This document shows positions 56,568 to 64,000 of a stretch of 64,000 nucleotides of DNA, one piece after another. Where the stretch lies: the NCBI GenBank assembly GCA_032622095.1, contig CP136068.1:135603989-135667988 (forward strand), read 5' to 3'. Source of the DNA: Siphonodentalium dalli. Lineage: Eukaryota; Mollusca; Scaphopoda; Gadilida; Siphonodentaliidae. Every line of letters starts with the position of its first letter. Position 1 is the first letter of the stretch. The notes under the pieces are model-generated. The model searched no databases. It worked only from the letters and a program-made list of their open reading frames with translations, and was not told the DNA's origin. The translations under genes and the position numbers were made by a program.

Positions 56568-57031
56568 CAGCTATGCTCTAATTAATCGACCCTCCTTAAC
56601 GATGTTGACCACGGATATTACTGCGTTACTTGACCGCGTTGATGCGATCAGTTTTATCACCACCATAGAGAGTGTATATTTCTGGCATGATGCTGCATTG
56701 ATGATGCAATTGTGAATGTCGGTCAGTGACCAACTTTGAATGTTGATTAAACCGTAAAAAAAAAAATTATTTGAAATATTGTTTTGTATATAGTTAATGC
56801 AGTGCATGGTGCTCACGAAAAAGTGGGCTGTGTGTAAGGCAGCCGTGTGAAAAATTAATGCGGAGTACGGCGGTCTCAAAACTTTTATTACTGGTACCAC
56901 AGAAAGATTTAATACCAGCAGATGGCGCATGTCAACCACTTACTTGCCCATGGTTGAATGGCGGTACAACTGATGTTGTTAACGCCCTACATTATCGATA
57001 AAGGGGTTGATTAATTAGAGCGTAGCTTTAG
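56568..57031. mobile_element. TA-flanked element related to family A by its termini
   Basis: About 464 bp; left end CAGCTATGCTCTAATTAATC, right end GATTAATTAGAGCGTAGCTT TAG, flanked by TA. The ends resemble family A (ATGCTCTAATTAATCGAC), but the interior is unrelated and not palindromic. It could be the longer, less deleted relative that supplied the termini. Confidence 0.75.
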
Positions 57032-57391
57032 TATGTGTGGGAGGGGAAATTTGGGCTAGGGGAAAGGGCACCTCCAATGGAAAACCCTGTCACAGGGCTA
57101 CCCCCTCCCAATTAATGTCTATCTGCAGGCATTATCAGTTGGAAATGTGGGCAGAAAATAGTTGAATATAATCAGTGACCAGCCTAGAGGTTTCAAATTG
57201 AGAAAAGTCACTTTCTTCTTATTTGGTTATCAGGGAGAAATGGATTGTTATCAGAGAGAAGTAACAATGGCTGATGTTTAATTTGCACTCCCAAATCACC
57301 CTACTATGATCCAATAAGAATTATAAAACACAAGAGCCCATATATAAAACCACTACAGTGAGTAAGAACACCATTATAATCAGTAAATATA

Positions 57392-57604
57392 CAGTTATGC
57401 TCTAATTAATCGACTTCTTAACCACAGCAAAATTAATGGTAATTTTTCAGGATTTAGTAGGAAATATGGCTTGTTGCCATTCATCGGAAAGCTCTCGCTG
57501 AGAGCTTTCCGATGAATGGCAACAAGCCATATTTCCGACTAAATCCTGAAAAATTACCATTAATTCTGCTGTGGTTAAGTGGTCAATTACTCTGGGCATT
57601 ACTG
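57392..57604. mobile_element. Family A foldback MITE, full length
   Basis: 213 bp, CAGTTATGCTCTAATT start, TA flanks, near-perfect arms. Confidence 0.92.
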
Positions 57605-58112
57605 TATATAAAACCACTACAGTGAGTAAGAACACCATTATAATCAGTAAATATACTTTAAATATGCTGTTGAGGTTTAGCACTGTTTCAGCCCAGGATC
57701 CAGCATATAGGTTTCAAATTGAGAGAAGTCACTTCTCCCTATTTGGTTATTAGGGAGAAGTGGATTGTTAACAAGGAGAAATAACAATGGCCGATGTTCA
57801 ATTTACACCCCAAAATCACCCTACTATGATCCATTCAGTATGATAAAACACAAAAGCCCATTTATAAAACATTTATAGTGAGTAAGAAAACCATTATAAT
57901 TAGTAAATATACTTTAAATATGATGTTGGGCCATATTCAAACTGGAATATGGGAGAGAAGTGGCACATTTTGGGAGAATATTTCTAGATGTTTTTCAAAA
58001 GATGCAGGAGAGTCTTCAGTACAACATAGGCTGGGTCCCTGAATAGAATTTAATCAACTCCTGGTCTAATAAAAGCAACATAAGTTACACTAAATATTGG
58101 TCAGAAAATGTA

Positions 58113-58298
58113 CTGTAATGTCTTAAATAATTGACCCCTAAACCACAGCAGAATTATGGGAAATTTAGTCAGAAATATGACTTGCTCTCGGTGAGAGCTT
58201 TCCGATGAATGGCAACAAGCCATATTTCCGATTAAAATCCTAAAAAATTTCCCATAATTCTGCTGTGGTCAAAGCGTCATATACTTTGGGCATTACTG
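58113..58298. mobile_element. Family A foldback MITE
   Basis: About 186 bp, CTGTAATGTCTTAAA start, diverged; TA flanks. Confidence 0.87.
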
Positions 58299-58920
58299 TA
58301 ACTACCAGAGCAATCTTAGCTATATTTTCCACTTCCCAGTGATTATTCTGTTGGAAAATGTTTAGCTGTTGAAAATTTTCAACAAAATAGGGAGAAGTGA
58401 GTCCCTCCCCTGTTTGCCAAATCTCTGGGGAAACCCGTTCTAGTGGCAGTTCAGTGTTGAATGTGTCCAACGGCCACAGTTTTACACCCTTCAACAAAGT
58501 ACACTCAAACTACATTCATTTCTTAAGTGTATCAAAGGAAACACCAGTGACTTATCTATGTAACATCACTGATTCAATCTATAAATCCATCATCTAATAT
58601 AATAAAAGCTGCTAATTGATAATCATACTTAACAATTATGCAAAATTGCATAATAGCCTAATGCTTGATTTTACTGTGTCACAAAAAGTTTTATATTTAC
58701 GAGCAGACACCATAATTGATATAAATCTATGTTGGTCGCAATGTAGTTCAGTTAAATTAAATGTTATATAATGGATATTGAGTATTGGTGTACCCAATTT
58801 AGCAGCAATTAGCACAAGGGTAGCCAGTTTGTCAACTCATAAAGTGTTCTGCTGTTTCTTCAGCACCACACACACACATAAATGACTACGTCTCAAGTGA
58901 TTGCAGCAAAGATAGTAAAT

Positions 58921-59155
58921 TAACCATTTCTATACTAAATTGATTCTCCCATCAGTTATAAAAGTATACATTGGAATTGTTTATTATTCATTTGGAGGGG
59001 TGTTCAGGTAATAAGAGCAGACACCAGACAGAAAAACAAATTATACAAGAGCAGAATGATTCCTATTGATTGGTGGGAAATGTTAGATAATAAGTTCAAT
59101 ATGGTCGTTAGTTAAAATCGGAACATTTCCTAAGGGAAATACTCGTCCATGTGTA
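58921..59155. mobile_element. Family H relative
   Basis: TTAACCATTTCTATACTAAATTG at the left and GGTAATAAGAGCAGACACC inside match the 48127 copy in order. Right end lost beside a family A element at 59163. Confidence 0.72.
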
Positions 59156-59162
59156 GTTTATA

Positions 59163-59303
59163 CAGTAATGCTCTAAGTAATCGACTTCTTAACCCCCTGA
59201 GAGCTTTCCGATGAATGGCAACAAGCCATATTTCCGACTAAATCCTGAAAAGTTACCCATAATTCTGCTGTGGTTAAGGAGTCAATTATTTAGAGCATTA
59301 CTG
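59163..59303. mobile_element. Family A foldback MITE, left arm deleted
   Basis: 141 bp; CAGTAATGCTCTAAG start, most of the left arm missing, right arm full; TA flanks. Confidence 0.9.
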
Positions 59304-59483
59304 TAGTCAAAAATTCCAACCACATGGACTGTACCATTTCAGAGAATACAATGGTTGAACTATGCACATATGTAAATATTTACTACTTTATTTTGGGACG
59401 ATTTATTGCGCCTAAACATTACTACAATGATTGCGCCAATAATAGTCACTGCTTGTAAATCATTTATAACAATTACCCAGAAT

Positions 59484-59689
59484 TAAAGATCCTGTGCCAG
59501 TGCATTACCTTATATATGTGAGTCTCCCATAGGGAGCCTCGCATATATAAGAGAATGTCAAGGTAAATATTGTTAGGCCAATGCATTCTCTTATATATGT
59601 GAGGTTCCCATGGGAGACTCACATATATAAGAGAATGCATTGGCACAGGGTTTTTTGCAAAATTTCAGGAAGCTCCAGTCATGTAAGGG
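59484..59689. mobile_element. Family B foldback element, left end lost
   Basis: Starts inside the family at TAAAGATCCTGTGCC; two hairpins; ends CATGTAAGGG then TTAA. Confidence 0.85.
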
Positions 59690-59819
59690 TTAAGTTAAGT
59701 AGAGTAGAATTTTTAAAAATATGATAGCTTATATAGAGAGACATTCATTGTTTTTCTGTAAAAAATAAACTCTCATCACAATTAGGGCATATAATCGTTC
59801 AATTTATTCCTAACTTACA

Positions 59820-60990
59820 CATGTGATGGTCTAATTTTATTTAATGAAGAGGCAAGCTATTCTAAATATAATTATGGTCACTTTGATGAGCAAAGCCTTA
59901 AAATAAGATGGCAATCTGCATAATTATCTGGACCTCTAGACCATAAAACCGAGATTCTCTAGCTGGTTCATTTTATATAGGACGTTAGAAACCCAACGTG
60001 AAGTAAGTTTTACAAATTATTGCTCACTGATATGAAAGTTGTTGCTAGTATTTTTTTATTGTAGATATTTGCACTATAAATTTGGATTTCACATAAATTT
60101 ATTGAAAATATGAGCATGCATCTACATATATAAATCCTTTTAGAGTGGTTGCAAGGACCAGCCTAGAGGGTTACTTTGGATACATCTTCTCCATAAAATG
60201 TACAACTTCTCCTTATTTTTGTCCCAGTGATTAGTGACTTCTCACTCATTTACTAGTATGCTTATGTTCAAATGGCATGTTTAAAGTACAGTAATGTCCT
60301 AAATAATCGACGCCTAAACCACAGCAGAATTATGGGAAATTTTTCAGGATTTAGTCAGAAATATGGGTTGCTGCCATTCATCGGAAAGCTCTCTCATTTT
60401 TGTTCTGTTATATTTCTCATCAAAATTAGGGCATATAATCTTTCAATTCATTCCTTACTTAAACATGTAATGTCCTACTTTTATTATTGTGCAGAGGCAA
60501 CCTATTCTAAATATAATTACGTTTTTTTCACTTTTATGGTAAAAGCCATAAAATATGATGGCAATCTGGATAATTATCTGGATCTCTAGACCATAAAACC
60601 GAGATTCTCTAGCTGGTTCATTTTATATAGGACGTTAGAAGCCCAACGTGAAGTAAGTTTTACAAATTATCGCTCACTCATATGGAAGATGCCGCTAGTA
60701 TTTTTTTATTGTAGATATTTGCATTATATAAATTTGGATTTCACATACAGTTATTGAAAATTTGAGCATGCATCTACATATATAAATCCTTTTAGAGTGG
60801 TTGCAAGGACCAGCCTAGAGGGTTACTTTGGATACATCTTCTCCATAACATGTGCAACTTCTCCCTATTTTTGTCATAGGAAGTATGGACTTCTCACTCA
60901 TTTACCAGTATGCATATGTTCAAATGGCATGTTTAAAGTACAGTAATGTCCTAAATAATCGACCCCTAAACCACAGCAGAATTATGGGAA
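59820..60990. repeat. About 650-bp tandem duplication
   Basis: The block from ATTCTCTAGCTGGTTCATTT through TTTGGATTTCACATA, GACCAGCCTAGAGGGTTACT and the following family A element occurs twice (about 59820-60394 and 60440-60990). The first copy breaks off within the family A element. Confidence 0.88.
60289..60394. mobile_element. Family A foldback MITE, left half only
   Basis: Left arm from CAGTAATGTCCTAAA to GGAAAGCTCTC, then unrelated sequence. The break coincides with the border of a larger tandem duplication. Confidence 0.88.
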
Positions 60991-61141
60991 ATTTTTCAGG
61001 ATTTTGTTGGAAATATGGCTTGCTGCCATTCATCGGAAAGCTCTCAGTGAGAGGTTTCCAATTAATGGCAACAAGCCATATTTACGACTAAATCCTGAAA
61101 TATTTCCCATAATAAAGGGTCATATACTTTGGGCATTACTG
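60941..61141. mobile_element. Family A foldback MITE
   Basis: 201 bp, same flank (TTTAAAGTA) as the half copy at 60289, because both belong to a duplicated block; right arm shortened. Confidence 0.9.
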
Positions 61142-61452
61142 TATATTAATTTTATTGATTATAATTGAAACTTATAGGCTGGTCCCTGAGTGGTTGTTCA
61201 CTATATCGTTGATATATTCTTTTCAAGGAAAACGATGGATGGGGGGATATACTGGATTGATTTGGCTATATGTCCATATCTCCTTCCATGTACATGTATT
61301 ATCTCAGCCATTGGGTTATCATATCTGATTATTAAACTTAGCATGGAGGTTTGCCATCAGGGCCAATTTTAATAGAAGATGCACTTTCCATTATATAGTT
61401 CTGCCTTTCTTCGTTAATTTGGAAATTTTTATTTTCTGTGTCAACAAGATTA

Positions 61453-61530
61453 CAGTAATGCCCTAAGTAATCGACTCCTTAACCACAGCAGAATCATGGG
61501 TAACTTTTCAGGATTTAGATGGAAATATGG
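61453..61530. mobile_element. Family A foldback MITE, left-arm fragment
   Basis: First 78 bp of the family, ending abruptly after GGAAATATGG. Confidence 0.85.
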
Positions 61531-61727
61531 TATTGAGTTTCGCATCAGTGGAGATACTCATTGTTTGGACAAATGCATATCAATGTGAATATTGGGAATA
61601 AAACCTGTTATAACTGAGCCAATGGGCAGTTATTTTTTATCTTATTTGGGAAAGGGTCCTGGGCCTTTAGCCCTGGGGAAATTTTCACCATATTGGGTCA
61701 TAGTTGGAATTTCTATGAGAGACAGGG

Positions 61728-61791
61728 GTGGTGGGGGGGGGGGGGGGGGGGGCATCTGCTGATTTTTCCAGACACAAGGTGGGGGGGGGGG
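61728..61791. repeat. Two poly-G tracts
   Basis: G-runs around GCATCTGCTGATTTTTCCAG; a similar CTGTAAATTTTTCCAG sits beside C-runs at 63385-63430, suggesting one repeat family carrying the tracts. Confidence 0.8.
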
Positions 61792-61799
61792 TATGTCAG

Positions 61800-63280
61800 G
61801 GTGGGACAAAATGAGTAATGCAAATGTTTTCTTACACTTAAATTTACTCATGTTTATCCTCTATTAACCTTATATAGACCCTTATCTACATGAATATATC
61901 ATTTAGAACACATTCTAGCATCCTGTTCGCGGTCTATATTTGGCATGAAAAATATATAAATACTAACTGAAACAGGCCCCTGTGTGTGCATGCACATTTT
62001 GATCTTAGACAAAGCCTTTATTCAGCGGTGGCTCTTTTGCTTTGTGCGCTTCGATTTTGATAAAAAAAATAATTTGAAATAAAGGAATTGTTTTGTATTA
62101 TTATTATTTATTTTAATTAAATGTTTTAATTACAAATTTAGAAAAACTAACACCGTTATAACCTCCGCCAGGGTACCCTTACTTTACATTTTTGCAATAT
62201 TCTGTTTGTGTACTACAACTGTTAATATCATCATGACATGGGGCTAATCGTTATATGGGACTAAATCAATATTATGGCAGCATTATCGTGTCTAGGTATG
62301 TTGTTATCAGTCATTGGACCCAATGATTACAAATTTTTTTTAATTATATTTTATACCCCACTTATAATAATAAGATTACAGTTAGGCAACGGTGTTCATG
62401 ACAACCTGTTTCAGTGTTAAATTGGACAATTTACCTCATTAAAACTCGATACGGTGGTCAGCATTCATGAGAAGATTGTCGGGCAGATTCAAAATTCAAA
62501 TATGAGCCAGGTATATGATTAAAGGTTTTATTTAGTAAGATATTTGACAGCGAAAGATGGGGGTCGATGTGATATCTGTACAATATATAGGTTTCCCATC
62601 TTGTTCTTTTATATTTTTATGTGGTGGCATGTTTTTAAAAAATTAAATAAGAAAGGCATGACCTGACTCAGTAATCATTGTCATGGAACCCCATCAGCGA
62701 TAAGCGATAAGCCTTATGTGAGTGACAGATATTCTACACAAACGGAGTAAGGCAAAATGTAAACATGGGTCTAAACCCATGGCGCCACCTCATCCTTCCA
62801 GACATCAAACCATAGTTTCCAGCATAATGACTGGCTTTGGAGCTCCGATCAGTCACCACATTGTTACACAATACACACATGCAATATCATTTTACACACA
62901 AGGCATGGACCTAGCTGGAATTCACCTGGTTTTAACACTGGATTTTACAAAAATAACACCAGATAACACGCTCAAAATTATATTGGGGTTAGATTTAGTG
63001 TTTAGGCAGGTTTATGCATAGTTTGATTCACAGAATAAAGTATCTATATTAATATGATTGACGCAGATTGTGATAGAATTGTTTCACACCATTTATTTTA
63101 ATCAATAGTCAATAATAATTGTGAGGACTAAATGGTATGGTTGGATGGCACATATATTTAGTGGCTTGTAATATAGATAGTGGAACAGGATTGGAAAAAA
63201 GAGTGAACAGGGAATACATTTGGGATGGTTCCTAAAATAATTTGGTAGAAAAAGCTTTAAAAGCGTCAAATATGGAATAA
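61800..63280. other. Spacer at the right of the window
   Basis: No gene recognised. The segment TGAAACAGGCCCCTGTGTGT...AGACAAAGCCTTTATTCAGCG (about 61968-62025) resembles, in reverse, text at 14620-14840 inside the Helitron (CCTGTTTCAGTTAGTATAT, CTGAATAAAGGCTCCCG), a further dispersed repeat. Confidence 0.5.
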
Positions 63281-63429
63281 GGGGGGGGGGGGGGGGGGGG
63301 GGGGGGGGTTGGTCCCAAATTTTGCTGAGGAAAAAAATCTTTATTTTTACAAGTGGTCGGAATTTCTTTTTTTTGGGCCTTGTGTCTGTAAATTTTTCCA
63401 GACTCCACAGGACCCCCCCCCCCCCCCCT
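63281..63429. repeat. Poly-G and poly-C tracts 100 bp apart
   Basis: G-run at 63281-63308 and C-run at 63413-63429 on the same strand, able to pair. Confidence 0.85.
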
Positions 63430-63559
63430 GTGAGAGACAGAACATACCGGTATAAGAACAAGTAATGTCATTGTGAAAATTGGTGTAATTAATCAAACAG
63501 TTCAGTGCATTGTTTTGATTATTAGCTCAACTTTACTTTGTAAAGGTACACCTTTGTAA

Positions 63560-63870
63560 GGTACACTTTACAGGCCACATCCCTCATCCGATCATCACCA
63601 AACTTCATATGGATCTTCGGGGTGAACTCTAGATGGGAGCCATTGATTATGCCCGAAATTCATTGAAAAACATGGCTGCCAACAGCCATTATGTATTTTA
63701 CTCTTTGCATGACTAAATCCTTCAGCACACCCTACAGGCCACATCCCTCATCCAATCATCACCAAACTTCATATGGATCTTCGTTATAAAACATGGCTGC
63801 CAGCAGCCATCTTGGATTTCAAATTTGAATCAATCCACACACCCTGCAGTGATTTTTGGTGATATGTTTC
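63560..63870. repeat. Second locus of the 4110-5095 tandem repeat
   Basis: Two units with CATCCCTCATCCGATCATCA and AAACATGGCTGCCAGCAGCC. Confidence 0.85.
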
Positions 63871-63924
63871 AAATTAAAATAATTCCATTTACACAATACA
63901 AGACCTTTACTGTAACTTTTTAGC

Positions 63925-64000
63925 TTTCCTTCTTCTTTATCATTGTATTCATTGCCCAGCAACAAATAAACTCCTTCCCAAGTTGAGCAACAGTGTCGTT
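63925..64000. repeat. Dispersed repeat shared with 6690-6785
   Basis: TTCTTCTTTATCATTGTATT and CTCCTTCCCAAGTTGAGCAA; runs off the window edge. Confidence 0.75.

Overview
The window is from a eukaryotic genome. It has one split gene with 13 short coding exons and introns up to about 7 kb, no operons, AT-rich spacer and a very dense load of short transposons. A calpain protease with GT-AG introns and a repeat landscape of foldback elements and Helitrons point to an animal, plausibly a marine invertebrate such as a mollusc. The species assignment is inference only.

The gene fills the left two thirds on the minus strand. It starts with an ATG at 43671 and runs leftward through exons at 43213-43671, 41137-41268, 38178-38380, 37136-37313, 34540-34605, 34008-34096, 31672-31835, 26390-26491, 19979-20079, 17587-17792, 15191-15273, 8293-8403 and 828-1048. 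All intron phases agree, and the model predicts 704 residues. The order is: acylated MGCGGS N-terminus with an Asn/Gln/Gly-rich tail, calpain protease core (Cys179, His337, Asn362), a first C2-like domain (domain III), then a second domain-III-like module in place of a penta-EF-hand domain. Only this gene can be supported as a host gene. Nothing coding is recognised upstream of it (43.7-64 kb) apart from transposon remnants.

The rest is mobile DNA. (i) About 20 copies of a foldback element with CAGTAATGCCCTAA termini and TA target duplications (Tc1/mariner-like). (ii) At least six families flanked by TTAA (piggyBac-like), some carrying stacked internal hairpins. (iii) A foldback family bounded by CAAGCCTTGAAATAG / CAAGCCTGAGTTTAG. 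One copy is interrupted by an L1/Tx1-type LINE that retains an 830-codon open reading frame. (iv) Two non-autonomous Helitrons, 12552-15113 and 20593-23830. The first contains a 1259-bp hAT-like element with a perfect 8-bp duplication. (v) A CR1/Jockey-like LINE remnant split by a TA-type foldback element. (vi) A 489-bp GC-rich palindrome of GGCGCTTTC modules in intron 4. (vii) Several minisatellites.

The most unusual observation is that three separate calpain splice junctions have been tandemly amplified together with adjoining exon bases: the exon 4 acceptor (about 3 copies), the exon 5 donor (about 6) and the exon 10 donor (about 14). This gives arrays of decoy splice sites, and in each case checked, reading past the real site meets an early stop codon. 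In addition, many exons are hemmed in by transposons lying only 17-80 bp from the splice sites.
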